A stretch of DNA of 64,000 bases from Rhodospirillaceae bacterium (GTDB lineage: Bacteria; Pseudomonadota; Alphaproteobacteria; Kiloniellales; DSM-21159): assembly GCA_006969625.1 (NCBI GenBank), contig CP030885.1, positions 2,119,430-2,183,429 of the forward strand, in the 5' to 3' direction. Shown here in pieces: positions 28,799 to 39,049 of this stretch; positions within the stretch are counted from its first letter, which is position 1; every line of letters starts with the position of its first letter. A model generated the notes under the pieces. The model was not told where the DNA came from and ran no database searches. It worked only from the letters and a program-made list of their open reading frames with translations. A program made the position numbers and the translations under genes.

Positions 28799-30088
28799 TC
28801 AAAGAAAGGCAAACTTGAGCACGAATGCTGCCGCGATGATCAGCACTGCGACGGAGCAATCGGACACGCGTCCGGTCAGGATCTTCACGGCGGCGTAGGC
28901 GATGAAGCCGAGGCCGATGCCGTGGGCGATCGAGAAGGTCAGCGGCATCGACAGGGCGGTCAGCACGGCCGGCGCGTATTCTGTCGCGTCCTCCCAGTCG
29001 ATCTCGGCCAGGCCGCGGGCCATCAGGCAGGCGACGAACAGCAGTGCCGGCGCGGTCGCGTAGGCGGGCACCGTGCCGGCCAGCGGGGCGAAAAAGAGGG
29101 TGAGCAGGAAAAGGATCGCCACCACCACGGCGGTCAGCCCGGTCCGCCCGCCGGCTTTGATGCCCGAGGCGGACTCGATATAGCTGGTGGTCGTCGAGGT
29201 ACCGAGCGCCGCGCCGACGACCGTGGCGGAGGAGTCAGCCATCAGAGCCTGGCGCAGGCGCGGCAGGCGGCCCTGCGCATCGAGCAGGCCGGCGCGGTGG
29301 GCGACGCCGACCAGCGTGCCGGCGGTGTCGAACAGGTCGACGAAGAGGAACGTGAAGACCACGCTGAGCAGCGCGATCTGGAAGGCGCCGGCGAGGTCGA
29401 GCTGCAGGAAGGTGGGCGAGGGATCCGGCGGCACGTCGACGATGCCCTGGAAGGGGCTGACTCCGAGTGCTACGCCGATCGCCGTCACGGCGAGGATGCC
29501 GATGATCACCGCGCCAGGCACCCGTAGGTTGTCGAGCGCCACCATGAGCGCGAAACCGAGCAGGGCTAGAAGCGCCGGCCAGGCGGTCAGGTCGCCGATA
29601 GTCACCAGCGTCGCCGGATGATCGACGACGATGCCGGCGTTCTTCAGGGCGATGATGCCGAGGAACAGGCCGATGCCGGCGGAGATCGCCATCTTCAGGC
29701 CCTTGGGGATGGCGTTGATGATCCACTCGCGCACCGGCAGGATCGAGAGGATCACGAAAAGGATGCCCGACAGGAACACTGCCCCCAGCGCAACCTGCCA
29801 CGTGTAGCCCATGCCGAGCACGACGCCGTAGGTGAAGAAGGCGTTGAGCCCCATGCCGGGCGCCAGGGCGATCGGATAGTTGGCGTACAGCCCCATGATC
29901 AGGGTGCCGATCGCCGCCGCCACGCAGGTGGCGACGAAGACCGCGCCGAAGTCCATTCCGGCTTCCGACAGGATCGACGGGTTGACGAAGGCGATGTAGG
30001 CCATCGTCAGGAAGGTGGTGACGCCGGCGATCACCTCGGTGCGTACCGTGGTGCCGTGCCCGCGCAGATCGAAAAGACGCTCCAGCAT
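28799..30088 (-). CDS. NCS2 family purine permease (AzgA-like)
   Basis: A 429-residue membrane protein with about 14 hydrophobic segments, matching the AzgA/PbuG branch of NCS2 nucleobase transporters that import adenine, guanine or hypoxanthine. Diagnostic segments are TEVIAGVTTFLTMAYI near the N-terminus, ALAPGMGLNAFFTYG, FLFVDLFDTAGTLVGVA and LGTSTTTSYIESASGI. Start at MLERLFDL is preceded by a run of G residues that may act as the ribosome site. I found no purine riboswitch core in the 177 bases upstream. It is divergent from a small secreted protein gene. Confidence 0.9.
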   Translation of the reverse strand: MLERLFDLRGHGTTVRTEVIAGVTTFLTMAYIAFVNPSILSEAGMDFGAVFVATCVAAAIGTLIMGLYANYPIALAPGMGLNAFFTYGVVLGMGYTWQVALGAVFLSGILFVILSILPVREWIINAIPKGLKMAISAGIGLFLGIIALKNAGIVVDHPATLVTIGDLTAWPALLALLGFALMVALDNLRVPGAVIIGILAVTAIGVALGVSPFQGIVDVPPDPSPTFLQLDLAGAFQIALLSVVFTFLFVDLFDTAGTLVGVAHRAGLLDAQGRLPRLRQALMADSSATVVGAALGTSTTTSYIESASGIKAGGRTGLTAVVVAILFLLTLFFAPLAGTVPAYATAPALLFVACLMARGLAEIDWEDATEYAPAVLTALSMPLTFSIAHGIGLGFIAYAAVKILTGRVSDCSVAVLIIAAAFVLKFAFL

Positions 30089-30265
30089 GTGGTCCGACCC
30101 CCAAATCTTGCCCCCGGCGCGCCACGCGCAGCGCAGCCGCCTGGACGGTCCCGTTCGCCGTCTCTTGCCTTGAGCTCGTTCCCCCCGTTGCCGTCCGTCC
30201 GTCTGAGCCGCGTCGGCGGCTGCGGGCTTAGGCTTTTGGCAACGGGCGGAGATTAGCCTCTCGGC

Positions 30266-30805
30266 ATGCGCAAAGGCTACGGATTCATTGCAGCCTGCCT
30301 GGGTCTCGGCGCGGCCGCCGCCGGCGCCGAGCCGCTGACCGTGACGATCACCCGCTTGGACTGCAGCCGGCTCGTCCGCTACATGCCCGACGCCGAGGTT
30401 CCGGCCGAGTACCAGCCGGGCGTCGATGCCCGCGGCGAGCCTGTGGCGCCGGCAGACCTTTACGGCGCCAACCCGATCCAGCTCCCCGACGCCTTCACCT
30501 TCACGATCGAGGTCAAGCCGCTCGATACCCTGGACCAGCGCCGGCTGGAGAGTCGCAGGCGCGTCGTGGCCGCACGGTTGGCCGCCGATCCCGGCAACAC
30601 GGCATTGCAGGAGGAGCTGGCCGCGCTCGACCGCGAAGCGGCGCGCCTGGACGGCCGGCCGGAGGCCGCCACCACGCTCGGCGTCGGTCAGGTGACGGTG
30701 CGACGCGACGGGCGGGTCTACTTCGACGGCCAGCCTTTGCAGGACGAAACGGCCTGGGAGCTGGCCGCGCTGTGCCGTGCGGTCCTGGCGGAGCGGCCCC
30801 GCTAG
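30266..30805 (+). CDS. Hypothetical secreted protein
   Basis: A 179-residue protein I do not recognise. Residues 1-21 form a signal peptide (basic start, hydrophobic core, cleavage probably after AAAGA). The mature part contains YMPDAEVPAEYQPGVDARG, then an acidic/basic helical stretch rich in Arg, Leu and Ala (about 95-135), then a short beta-rich end (VTVRRDGRVYFDGQPL). Only one Cys pair is visible outside the signal region (in LDCSR and LCRAV). It probably acts in the periplasm. It lies between a divergent purine permease and proS with no clear functional link. Confidence 0.75.
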   Translation: MRKGYGFIAACLGLGAAAAGAEPLTVTITRLDCSRLVRYMPDAEVPAEYQPGVDARGEPVAPADLYGANPIQLPDAFTFTIEVKPLDTLDQRRLESRRRVVAARLAADPGNTALQEELAALDREAARLDGRPEAATTLGVGQVTVRRDGRVYFDGQPLQDETAWELAALCRAVLAERPR

Positions 30806-30944
30806 CGCCGGCGCGTCGCCACCTTTTCGCCGCAGCCGGCAGACAGGGTCGGGCAATGGACAAGCCCACGGCCATTGCGTAGGTTCGCCGCGCCTTGCGG
30901 CCAGACCCTAGGCGAACCGCAAACTCTCAGACGAGCCGACCCGC

Positions 30945-32273
30945 ATGCGCCGTTCCGCCTTCTTCCTGCCGACCCTGCGCGAGACCCCGAAGGAAGCCGA
31001 GATCGTCTCCCACCGCCTGATGCTGCGCGCCGGCATGGTCCGCCAGGCCTCGGCCGGCATCTATTCCTGGCTGCCGCTGGGCTTCCGGGTGTTGAAGCGG
31101 ATCGAGCAGATCGTGCGCGAGGAGGAGGATCGGGCCGGCGCACAGGAACTGCTGATGCCGACGATCCAGGCGGCCGACCTGTGGAAGCAGTCGGGCCGCT
31201 ACGAGGCCTATGGCCCGGAGATGCTGCGCATCCAAGACCGGCACGAGCGTGAGATGCTTTACGGCCCGACCAACGAGGAGCTGATCACCGAGATCTTCGC
31301 CCACTCGGTGAAAAGCTACCGCGACCTGCCGAGGCTGCTCTACCACATCCAGTGGAAGTTCCGCGACGAGGTGCGGCCGCGCTTCGGGGTGATGCGCGGC
31401 CGCGAGTTCCTGATGAAGGACGCCTACTCCTTCGACCTGGACTACGAGGGCGCGCGCCGCTCCTACAACAAGTTCTTCGTCGCCTACTTGCGCACCTTCG
31501 CGCGCCTGGGCCTGAAGGCGATCCCGATGGAGGCCGACACCGGCCCGATCGGCGGCAACCTGTCCCACGAGTTCATCATCCTGGCCGAAACCGGCGAGAG
31601 CGAGGTCTTCTGCGACCAGGAATTCCTGGACGCCGACGTGCTCGGCAGCGCCATCGACTACACGGACGACGCCGCGGTGGCGGGGGTGGTCGAGCGCTTC
31701 ACCAGCCTCTACGCCCGCACCGACGAGAAGCACGATGCCGAGGCCTTCGCCGCGGCGGTGCCGGAAGACCGCCGCTACGAGGGTCGCGGCATCGAGGTCG
31801 GCCACATCTTCTACTTCGGGACCAAGTACTCGGCGCCGCTGGGCGCCAAGGTGGCCTTGCCGGAGGCCGGCGAAACGGCGGTCCACATGGGCTCCTACGG
31901 CGTCGGCGTTTCGCGGCTGGTCGGCGCCATCATCGAGGCGAGCCACGACGAGGCCGGCATCGTCTGGCCGGACAGTGTCGCTCCCTTCGATGTCGCACTC
32001 GTCAACCTGAAGGCGGCGGACGCGGACTGCGCCCGGGCCTGCGACGCGGCTTACGAAAAGCTGCAGGCCGCCGGGCTGGATCCGCTCTACGAGGACACCG
32101 ACGAGCGCGCCGGCGCCAAGTTCGCGGAGATGGACCTGATCGGCCTGCCCTGGCAGCTCATCGTCGGCCCGCGCGGCCTGGCCGGCGGCGTGGTCGAACT
32201 GAAGCGCCGGGCCACCGGCGAGCGCCAGGAGGTCTCGCTGGACTCCGCCCTCGCGCGCCTGACCGGCGGCTAG
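30945..32273 (+). CDS. proS: Proline--tRNA ligase (short type)
   Basis: A 442-residue class II aminoacyl-tRNA synthetase that charges tRNA-Pro. Motif 1 region [20 protein letters not shown], motif 2 [20 protein letters not shown], and motif 3 [16 protein letters not shown] are present, followed by the anticodon-binding domain. The usual 180-residue editing insert of the E. coli type is absent, which is the standard alphaproteobacterial short form. lolC follows seven bases after the stop. Confidence 0.95.
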   Translation: MRRSAFFLPTLRETPKEAEIVSHRLMLRAGMVRQASAGIYSWLPLGFRVLKRIEQIVREEEDRAGAQELLMPTIQAADLWKQSGRYEAYGPEMLRIQDRHEREMLYGPTNEELITEIFAHSVKSYRDLPRLLYHIQWKFRDEVRPRFGVMRGREFLMKDAYSFDLDYEGARRSYNKFFVAYLRTFARLGLKAIPMEADTGPIGGNLSHEFIILAETGESEVFCDQEFLDADVLGSAIDYTDDAAVAGVVERFTSLYARTDEKHDAEAFAAAVPEDRRYEGRGIEVGHIFYFGTKYSAPLGAKVALPEAGETAVHMGSYGVGVSRLVGAIIEASHDEAGIVWPDSVAPFDVALVNLKAADADCARACDAAYEKLQAAGLDPLYEDTDERAGAKFAEMDLIGLPWQLIVGPRGLAGGVVELKRRATGERQEVSLDSALARLTGG

Positions 32274-32280
32274 AGGCGCC

Positions 32281-33531
32281 ATGGTCTTCGGAGCCGTCGA
32301 ACGCCTGATGGCGCTACGCTACCTGCGCTCGCGCCGGCAGGAGAGCTTCATTTCGGTGATCGCGGTGATCTCGCTGCTCGGCATCGCGCTGGGGGTGGCC
32401 ACCCTGATCATCGTCATGGCGGTGATGAACGGCTTCCGGGAGGAGCTTCTGGGCCGCATTCTGGGGGTCAACGGCCACCTGACGGTCTATGCCGGCTCCA
32501 GCGACGGCATCGACGACTACGCCGGTCTGAGCGAGCGGCTGCGCCGGCTGGCCGACGTCGAGAACGTGACGCCCCAGGTCCAGGGCCAGGTGATGGTGCT
32601 GGCCGAGGGGCGGGCGAACGGCGCCATGGTCCGCGGCGTCTCGGCCGAGGCGCTGGCCGCCCGGCCGCTGATCGCCGACGCCCTGACGGACATCGACCTT
32701 GCCGGCTTCGCCGAGACCGACGGCGTGGTGGTCGGCATCCGCATGGCCAACTCCCTCGGCCTCCAAGTCGGCGACCGCATCACCCTGGTCAGCCCGGAGA
32801 TGAACCGCACCGCCTTCGGATCGGTGCCGCGGATGAAGGCCTATCCCGTCGCCGGCTTCTTCGAGGTCGGCATGTTCGAGTACGACAGCTCCTTCGTCTA
32901 CATGCCGCTGGAGCTTGCGCAGACCTTCTTCCGCTTGCCGAACAGCGTGAACGCGATCGAGGTGATGGTCGCCGATCCCGATCGCGTCGCCCAGGTGCGC
33001 CGGGCCATCCAGCAGGAGATGACCCAGGCCTACCGACTGGTCGACTGGCAGACGGCGAACTCCAGCTTCTTCAACGCGGTGCAGGTCGAGCGGAACGTCA
33101 TGTTCCTGATCCTCTCGCTGATCATCCTGGTCGCGGCTTTCAACATCCTGTCCGGCCAGTACATGCTGGTGAAGGGCAAGGGCCGCGACATCGCCATTTT
33201 GCGCACCATGGGCGCACCGCGCGGCCTGGTGCTGCGCGTCTTCTTCATGTCGGGTGCGGCGGTCGGCTTGTTCGGCACGCTGGCGGGCCTCGTCCTCGGG
33301 CTGGTCTTCATCGACAACATCACGGTGATCCAGGACTGGGTGGAATCGCTGGCCGACACCCAGGTGTTCAATCCCGAGATCTACTTCCTGACCAAGCTGC
33401 CGGCGGTGATCGACTGGGGCGAGGTTGGGCAGGTGGTGGCGATGGCGTTGGCGCTGTCCTTCCTGGCGCCGATCGTGCCGGCGTGGCAGGCCGCCCGCCT
33501 CGATCCGGTGGAAGCCCTGCGCTATGAATGA
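32281..33531 (+). CDS. lolC: Lipoprotein-releasing ABC transporter permease
   Basis: A 416-residue inner-membrane permease of the LolC/LolE family that releases mature lipoproteins from the inner membrane to the carrier LolA. It has an N-terminal helix ([20 protein letters not shown]), a large periplasmic domain (about 50-265) and three C-terminal helices with the FtsX-like motif around [17 protein letters not shown]. Only one permease is present, so the transporter is probably a LolF-type homodimer with LolD. Its end overlaps lolD by eight bases. Confidence 0.92.
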   Translation: MVFGAVERLMALRYLRSRRQESFISVIAVISLLGIALGVATLIIVMAVMNGFREELLGRILGVNGHLTVYAGSSDGIDDYAGLSERLRRLADVENVTPQVQGQVMVLAEGRANGAMVRGVSAEALAARPLIADALTDIDLAGFAETDGVVVGIRMANSLGLQVGDRITLVSPEMNRTAFGSVPRMKAYPVAGFFEVGMFEYDSSFVYMPLELAQTFFRLPNSVNAIEVMVADPDRVAQVRRAIQQEMTQAYRLVDWQTANSSFFNAVQVERNVMFLILSLIILVAAFNILSGQYMLVKGKGRDIAILRTMGAPRGLVLRVFFMSGAAVGLFGTLAGLVLGLVFIDNITVIQDWVESLADTQVFNPEIYFLTKLPAVIDWGEVGQVVAMALALSFLAPIVPAWQAARLDPVEALRYE

Positions 33532-34222
33532 CGGCGCCGCGCTGGAACTCGCCGGCGTCGTCAAGTCGTTCCGCCAGGCCGGCCGCGAGCTGCCGGTGCT
33601 GTGCGGTCTCGACCTCAGGCTGGCACGCGGCGAGATGGTGGCGCTGCTCGGCCCCTCGGGCTCGGGCAAGTCGACGCTGCTGCACATCTGCGGCCTGCTC
33701 GACCGGCCGGATGCCGGCGTCATCCGCATCGCCGGCCAGGAGGCGCAGGGGCTGGGCGACCGCGAGCGCACCCGCCTGCGCCGCCAGCACATCGGCTTCG
33801 TCTATCAGTACCATCACCTGCTGCCGGAGTTCTCCGCGCTGGAGAACCTGGTGGTGCCGCAGATGATCGCCGGGCTGTCGAAGCGCGAGGCAAAGGCGCG
33901 CGCCACCGAGCTGCTGGAGCTGGTCGGGCTCGGCGAACGGCTGGAGCACCGGCCGGCGCGCCTGTCGGGCGGCGAGCAGCAGCGGGTCGCCGTCGCCCGC
34001 GGCCTGATCAACGCGCCCAAGCTGCTGCTGGCCGACGAGCCGACCGGCAACCTGGACCCGCACACCGCCGACGCCGTCTTCGAGCTGCTGGTCAAGCTGG
34101 TGCGCGGGGCCGGCCTGGCGATCCTGCTGGCGACCCACAACTACGAGCTGGCCGCCCGCATGGACCGGATCGTCCGCCTGGAGGACGGCCGCCTGGTCCA
34201 GGGCCCCCCGCCGGCGGAGTAG
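33524..34222 (+). CDS. lolD: Lipoprotein-releasing ABC transporter ATP-binding protein
   Basis: A 232-residue ATPase that powers lipoprotein release. Walker [10 protein letters not shown], the Q-loop [18 protein letters not shown] (a MacB/LolD-type feature), signature [13 protein letters not shown] and Walker [10 protein letters not shown] are intact. ATG at 33524 lies inside the lolC end, so the two are translationally coupled. Confidence 0.95.
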   Translation: MNDGAALELAGVVKSFRQAGRELPVLCGLDLRLARGEMVALLGPSGSGKSTLLHICGLLDRPDAGVIRIAGQEAQGLGDRERTRLRRQHIGFVYQYHHLLPEFSALENLVVPQMIAGLSKREAKARATELLELVGLGERLEHRPARLSGGEQQRVAVARGLINAPKLLLADEPTGNLDPHTADAVFELLVKLVRGAGLAILLATHNYELAARMDRIVRLEDGRLVQGPPPAE

Positions 34223-34285
34223 TCCCCAGGTTACCCATCCGGCGCACCTTCCGCCGGCGCTGCGAATCGCGGCACACTTCGCGTC

Positions 34286-37200
34286 ATGTCCGACCCTGCC
34301 TTCATCCATCTGCGCACGCACTCCGCCTATTCGCTCTCCGAGGGGGCGATCAAGGTGAAGGAGCTGGTCAGGCTCTGCGTCGAGCAGGGCATGCCGGCGG
34401 TCGGCCTGAGCGACACCAACAACCTCTTCGGCGCGCTGGAGTTCGCGCTGGAGGCGACCAAGGCGGGCGTTCAGCCGATCGTCGGCTGCCAGCTCGGCAT
34501 GGCCCGCCCCGATGCGCCCGCGAACGGCGCGACGCCGCCGAAGCCCGACCAGATCGTGCTGCTGGTCTCCAACGAGGCCGGCTACCGCAACCTGCTGAAG
34601 CTGGTCAGCAAGGCCTTTCTGGAGACGCCCGCAGGCGAGGAACCGCATGTCGGGCTGACCGACCTGGAGGCGCACGGCGCCGGGCTGATCGCCCTGACCG
34701 GCGGTCCGATGGGCACGGTGGCCCGCCTGCTGTTCGAGGAGCAGGACCGTCTTGCCGAAGACATTCTTTTAAGACTTTCCAGCGCGTTTTCCGATAGACT
34801 TTACGTGGAACTTCAACGGCACGGGCAGCAGCGGGAGCTGGCGACCGAGGATCGCCTGGTCGAGCTGGCCTACCGGCACGACCTGCCGCTGGTCGCCACC
34901 AACGAGCCCTTCTTCGCCACCGCCGAGATGTACGAGGCGCACGACGCGCTGCTGTGTATCGCCGAGGGCGCCACCGTCTCTCAGGAAGAGCGGCGCAAGG
35001 TGACACCCGAGCACCGCTTCAAGAGCGCGGAGGAGATGACGGCGCTCTTCCCAGACCTGCCAGAGGCAGTGCGGAACACCGTCACCGTCGCCAGACGCTG
35101 CAGCTTTTACCCGAAGCCGATCAAGCCGATCCTGCCGGCGTACGATACGGCAGGTGGGCGCAGCGAGGCAGAGGAACTGCGCGCCCAGGCCGAGGCCGGG
35201 CTGGCCGAGCATCTGCAGACCCACGTCTTCCCACGGCTGGCGAGCGAGGCGGAGCGGGCGCGCGCGAAAACGCTCTACGAGGAGCGGCTGGCGCACGAGC
35301 TGGGCATCATCGTGCAGATGGGCTTTCCCGGCTATTTCCTGATCGTCGCCGACTTCATCCAGTGGGCCAAGGGCCAGGGCATCCCCGTCGGCCCCGGCCG
35401 CGGCTCCGGCGCCGGCTCGCTGGTCGCCTGGTCGCTGAAAATCACCGACCTGGACCCGATCCGCTGGAACCTGCTGTTCGAACGCTTCTTGAACCCCGAG
35501 CGCGTGTCGATGCCGGACTTCGACATCGACTTCTGCCAGGACCAGCGCGACGAGGTGATCGACTACGTCCAGCGCAAGTACGGCCGCGACCGGGTCGCCC
35601 AGATCATCACCTTCGGAAAGCTGCAGGCGCGCGCGGTGCTGCGCGACGTCGGCCGCGTGCTGCAGATGCCCTACGGCCAGGTCGACCGGATCTGCAAACT
35701 GGTGCCGAACAACCCGGCCAATCCGGTGACCCTGGAACAGGCCATCGCCGGCGAGCCCGATCTGCAGTTCCAGCGCGACAGCGACCCGACGGTGGCTCGG
35801 CTGATCGATATCGGCCTCAAGCTGGAGGGGCTGTACCGCCACGCCTCGACCCACGCCGCCGGCGTGGTGATCGGCGACCGGCCGCTGGACGAGCTGATCC
35901 CGCTCTACCGCGACCCGCGCTCGGACATGCCGGTCACCCAGTTCAACATGAAGTACGTCGAGCAGGCGGGCCTGGTAAAGTTCGACTTCCTGGGCCTCAA
36001 GACCCTGACCGTGCTGAACAAGGCGGCGGAGTTGGTGCGCGCCAGCGAGCCCGGGTTCGACCTGGCGGCCCTGCCGCTCGACGACGCCGAGGCCTACCGG
36101 ACGATGGCCAAGGGCGACACGGTCGGGGTGTTCCAGCTCGAAAGCTCGGGCATGCGCGACGCCTTGCGCAAGCTGAAGCCCGACCGCTTCGAGGACGTGG
36201 TCGCCATGGTCTCGCTCTATCGGCCCGGGCCGATGGAGAACATCCCGAGCTACATCAAGCGAAAGGCCGGCGACGAGCCGCCCGACTACCTCTACCCGAC
36301 CCTGGAGTCGATCCTGAAGGAGACCTTCGGGATCATCATCTATCAGGAGCAGGTGATGCAGATCGCCCAGGAGCTGGCCGGCTACAGCCTGGGCGGTGCC
36401 GACCTGCTGCGGCGGGCGATGGGCAAGAAGATCGCTGCCGAGATGGACGCCCAGCGCAAGATCTTCGTCGAGGGCGCACTGGCGCGCGGCGTCGCCGAGC
36501 AGACCGCCTCCGGCATCTTCGACCTGGTCGCCAAGTTCGCCGGCTACGGCTTCAACAAGTCGCATGCGGCGGCCTACGCGCTGGTCGCCTACCAGACCGC
36601 CTACATGAAGGCCAACCACCCGGTCGAGTTTCTCGCCGCCTGCATGACCTACGACATGACCAACACCGACAAGCTCGGCGGCTACCGGCAAGAGCTCGAC
36701 CGGCTGGGCATCGGGCTGTTGCCGCCGGACGTCAACCGCTCCGAGCCGGACTTCGCGGTCGAGGTCACCGGGAGCAACGGCAGCGCCCGCAAGGCCATCC
36801 GCTACGCGCTGGCCGCCCTGAAGAACGTCGGGCGCGGCGCCATGTCGGAACTCTCGAAAGAGCGGGAGGCCGGGGGTCCCTTTGCCGGCCTCTCGGACTT
36901 CGCCCGCCGGCTCGATCCACGCCAGTTGAACAAGCGCACGGTGGAAAACCTGGCGGCGGCCGGCGCCTTCGACTCGTTGGAGCCGAACCGCCACGCCGTC
37001 TTCCAGGCGGCCGAGACGATCATGCGCCACGCCGCTGCGGCGGCCGACGAGCGCAGCAGCGACCAGGTCAGCCTGTTCGGCGGCGGCGGCGACAGCCAGG
37101 CCGGCGAGCTCAAGCTGCCCAAAGTGGTCGACTGGTCCGGCATGGAGCGGCTGCAGCGCGAGTTCGACGCCATCGGTTTTTACCTCTCGGCCCATCCGCT

Positions 37201-37780
37201 CGACAGCTATCAGGCGCTGCTCGGCCGCAAGCAGGTGATCTCCTATGCCGATCTGGTGAAGGCCCCCGACCAGGGCGAGCCGCGCAAACGCCTGGCCGGC
37301 ATCGTCGTCGGCAAGCAGGAGCGCACCTCCAAGAAGGGCAGTCGCTTCGCCTTCGTGCAGATGTCGGACAGTTCCGGCCAGTTCGAGGTGATGGTCTTCG
37401 CCGAGGCGCTGTCGCAGAGCCGCGAGCGGCTCGACAGCGGCCGGCCTCTGCTGGTCGAGGCGATCGCCGAGCGCAACACCGGCGGCGGCGAGGACGAGGA
37501 GGCCGGCTTCCGCCTGATCGCCCAGCGCTTCGAGGACCTGGAAGAGTCCCTGGCCAAGACGGCCGCCGGCTTACGCGTCTTTGCCGAAAGCCCGGAACCC
37601 CTGGCCCACCTGAGAAAGCTGCTCGAGCGCGAGGGCCGAGGGCAGAGCCCGATCTGCCTGGTCCTGGCCCTGGAACACGGTCAGGAGGCCGAACTGGACT
37701 TGCCCGGCAGATACAATCTCCCGCCGGCCGCGCGCCAAGCCATCAAGGCCATACCCGGGCTGACCGTGACCGACCTGTAG
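34286..37780 (+). CDS. dnaE: DNA polymerase III alpha subunit
   Basis: A 1164-residue replicative polymerase subunit. Domains in order: N-terminal PHP domain (FIHLRTHSAYSLSEGAIKVK), the C-family palm with the catalytic acids in MPDFDIDFCQD near residue 415, the long fingers region including FGIIIYQEQVMQIAQ, helix-hairpin-helix, an OB fold (LAGIVVGKQERTSKKGSRFA) and a C-terminal tau-binding end. Length matches the DnaE1 class. A 63-base gap separates it from lolD. Confidence 0.97.
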   Translation: MSDPAFIHLRTHSAYSLSEGAIKVKELVRLCVEQGMPAVGLSDTNNLFGALEFALEATKAGVQPIVGCQLGMARPDAPANGATPPKPDQIVLLVSNEAGYRNLLKLVSKAFLETPAGEEPHVGLTDLEAHGAGLIALTGGPMGTVARLLFEEQDRLAEDILLRLSSAFSDRLYVELQRHGQQRELATEDRLVELAYRHDLPLVATNEPFFATAEMYEAHDALLCIAEGATVSQEERRKVTPEHRFKSAEEMTALFPDLPEAVRNTVTVARRCSFYPKPIKPILPAYDTAGGRSEAEELRAQAEAGLAEHLQTHVFPRLASEAERARAKTLYEERLAHELGIIVQMGFPGYFLIVADFIQWAKGQGIPVGPGRGSGAGSLVAWSLKITDLDPIRWNLLFERFLNPERVSMPDFDIDFCQDQRDEVIDYVQRKYGRDRVAQIITFGKLQARAVLRDVGRVLQMPYGQVDRICKLVPNNPANPVTLEQAIAGEPDLQFQRDSDPTVARLIDIGLKLEGLYRHASTHAAGVVIGDRPLDELIPLYRDPRSDMPVTQFNMKYVEQAGLVKFDFLGLKTLTVLNKAAELVRASEPGFDLAALPLDDAEAYRTMAKGDTVGVFQLESSGMRDALRKLKPDRFEDVVAMVSLYRPGPMENIPSYIKRKAGDEPPDYLYPTLESILKETFGIIIYQEQVMQIAQELAGYSLGGADLLRRAMGKKIAAEMDAQRKIFVEGALARGVAEQTASGIFDLVAKFAGYGFNKSHAAAYALVAYQTAYMKANHPVEFLAACMTYDMTNTDKLGGYRQELDRLGIGLLPPDVNRSEPDFAVEVTGSNGSARKAIRYALAALKNVGRGAMSELSKEREAGGPFAGLSDFARRLDPRQLNKRTVENLAAAGAFDSLEPNRHAVFQAAETIMRHAAAAADERSSDQVSLFGGGGDSQAGELKLPKVVDWSGMERLQREFDAIGFYLSAHPLDSYQALLGRKQVISYADLVKAPDQGEPRKRLAGIVVGKQERTSKKGSRFAFVQMSDSSGQFEVMVFAEALSQSRERLDSGRPLLVEAIAERNTGGGEDEEAGFRLIAQRFEDLEESLAKTAAGLRVFAESPEPLAHLRKLLEREGRGQSPICLVLALEHGQEAELDLPGRYNLPPAARQAIKAIPGLTVTDL

Positions 37781-37816
37781 GCCCGGCGCCCGCCCTCTTG
37801 AAAGCCGCGCTCAGGC

Positions 37817-37845
37817 TTGCAATTTGCGGCGTCGGCGGGTATCAC
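37817..37845 (+). promoter_or_regulatory. Probable promoter for rpsB-tsf
   Basis: Boxes TTGCAA (37817-37822) and TATCAC (37840-37845) are separated by 17 bases, four or five matches each to the sigma-70 consensus. This would give a leader of about 175 bases before rpsB. Confidence 0.4.
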
Positions 37846-37881
37846 CCGCGCCATATCCAAACCCCACACGCGGGCTTTCCG

Positions 37882-37915
37882 GGTCGCGGTCGAAGCGAAG
37901 CCGCTTCGTGCGACC
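37882..37915 (+). promoter_or_regulatory. Stem-loop in the rpsB leader
   Basis: Two nested perfect helices, GGTCGC/GCGACC outside and GAAGCG/CGCTTC inside, close on the tetraloop AAGC, with an asymmetric internal loop of 4 and 2 bases. Ribosomal protein S2 leaders that bind S2 are known in other bacterial groups; this one is a candidate by position and structure only. Confidence 0.45.
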
Positions 37916-38026
37916 TGCTCCGGTGTCTCGAAAGGCCCGGTTCCTGCCATTTTCGGTGGAGCCGACCACGCCTGGAGGGATCCCAGCCCGCGGAGGTCTA
38001 ACCGGACGAACGAGGACCCCTATCCA

Positions 38027-38920
38027 ATGGCTTTGCCCGACTTCACCATGCGCCAGCTTCTGGAGGCCGGCGTCCACTTCGGTCACACCACGCGCCGCTG
38101 GAACCCGAAGATGCAGACCTACATCTTCGGCGCGCGCAACAATGTCCATATCCTCGATCTGCAGCAGACGGTGCCGCTGCTGCACCAGGCCCTGGTCTTC
38201 CTGCGCGGCGTCGCCGCCGGCAACGGCCGCGTTCTGTTCGTCGGCACCAAGCGTCAGGCCAGCGAGGTGGTCGCCGACGCCGCGCGGCGCAGCGGGCAGT
38301 ACTACGTGAACCACCGCTGGCTCGGCGGCATGTTGACCAACTGGAAGACCATCTCCCACTCGATCAAGCGCCTGAAGGACCTGGACGCGCGCCTGTCCGA
38401 GGAGGAGACCGGCCTGACCAAGCGCGAGCTGCTGATCATGACGCGCGACCGCGACAAGCTGGACCGCGCGCTGGGCGGCATCCGCGACATGGGCGGCCTG
38501 CCGGACGCCATCTTCGTGATCGACACCAACAAGGAGCACCTGGCCATCCAGGAGGCCAACGTGCTGAACATCCCGGTGGTGGCGATCCTCGACTCCAACT
38601 CCGACCCGACCGGCGTCGCCTATCCGGTGCCCGGCAACGACGATGCGATCCGCGCCATCCAGACCTACTGCGATCTGGCGGTGGACGCGATCCTGGACGG
38701 CCTGCAAGCGGAGGTCGCCAGCGCCGGCGGGGATGTCGGCGCTTCGTCCGAGGTTCCCTACGAGCCGGCGGTCGCAGAGGGCGGCGAGCCCGCCTCGCCT
38801 GAGACGACGAGCGAAGAGGCCTCCGTCGAGACGGGTCGCGGCGCCGACACGGAGACGGCGGGGGCCGCCGCCGCGGGCGAAGCGGAGACGCCGACGGAAG
38901 GTGAGACCAAGCCCGCCTGA
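38027..38920 (+). CDS. rpsB: 30S ribosomal protein S2
   Basis: A 297-residue ribosomal protein of the small subunit. Family landmarks are [43 protein letters not shown] and the C-terminal [17 protein letters not shown]. The last 65 or so residues form an acidic, Ala/Glu/Thr-rich tail not found in E. coli S2, common in alphaproteobacteria. The start at ATG 38027 fits the family; the frame extending upstream lies in the leader. Confidence 0.97.
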   Translation: MALPDFTMRQLLEAGVHFGHTTRRWNPKMQTYIFGARNNVHILDLQQTVPLLHQALVFLRGVAAGNGRVLFVGTKRQASEVVADAARRSGQYYVNHRWLGGMLTNWKTISHSIKRLKDLDARLSEEETGLTKRELLIMTRDRDKLDRALGGIRDMGGLPDAIFVIDTNKEHLAIQEANVLNIPVVAILDSNSDPTGVAYPVPGNDDAIRAIQTYCDLAVDAILDGLQAEVASAGGDVGASSEVPYEPAVAEGGEPASPETTSEEASVETGRGADTETAGAAAAGEAETPTEGETKPA

Positions 38921-38950
38921 CGAGTCGCATCGGGCGGTCGCAGAACCCGG

Positions 38951-38978
38951 GAACGGCGGCTTGCAACGGCCGCCGTTC
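38951..38978 (+). terminator. Stem-loop between rpsB and tsf (possible attenuator)
   Basis: A perfect 10-bp stem, GAACGGCGGC/GCCGCCGTTC, with loop TTGCAACG, is followed by TTGTGT, only a weak T tract. It lies 30 bases after the rpsB stop and probably reduces but does not abolish read-through into tsf. Confidence 0.5.
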
Positions 38979-39049
38979 TTGTGTGGAGAAGCAAACGGGC
39001 GCCCGGCGGCACCGCTGGCCGGCGCGAAAGGCAAGAGGGTTGAGACGAG

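Noticed and set aside
28116..28859. 247-codon minus-strand frame crossing the gap before the glutathione S-transferase
   Set aside because: It runs through an intrinsic terminator and then into the transferase in another frame. Its codon use in the gap is unlike that of neighbouring genes.
30089..30265. Purine riboswitch in front of the NCS2 permease
   Set aside because: I looked for the conserved purine riboswitch core and loop sequences in the short upstream region and found none.
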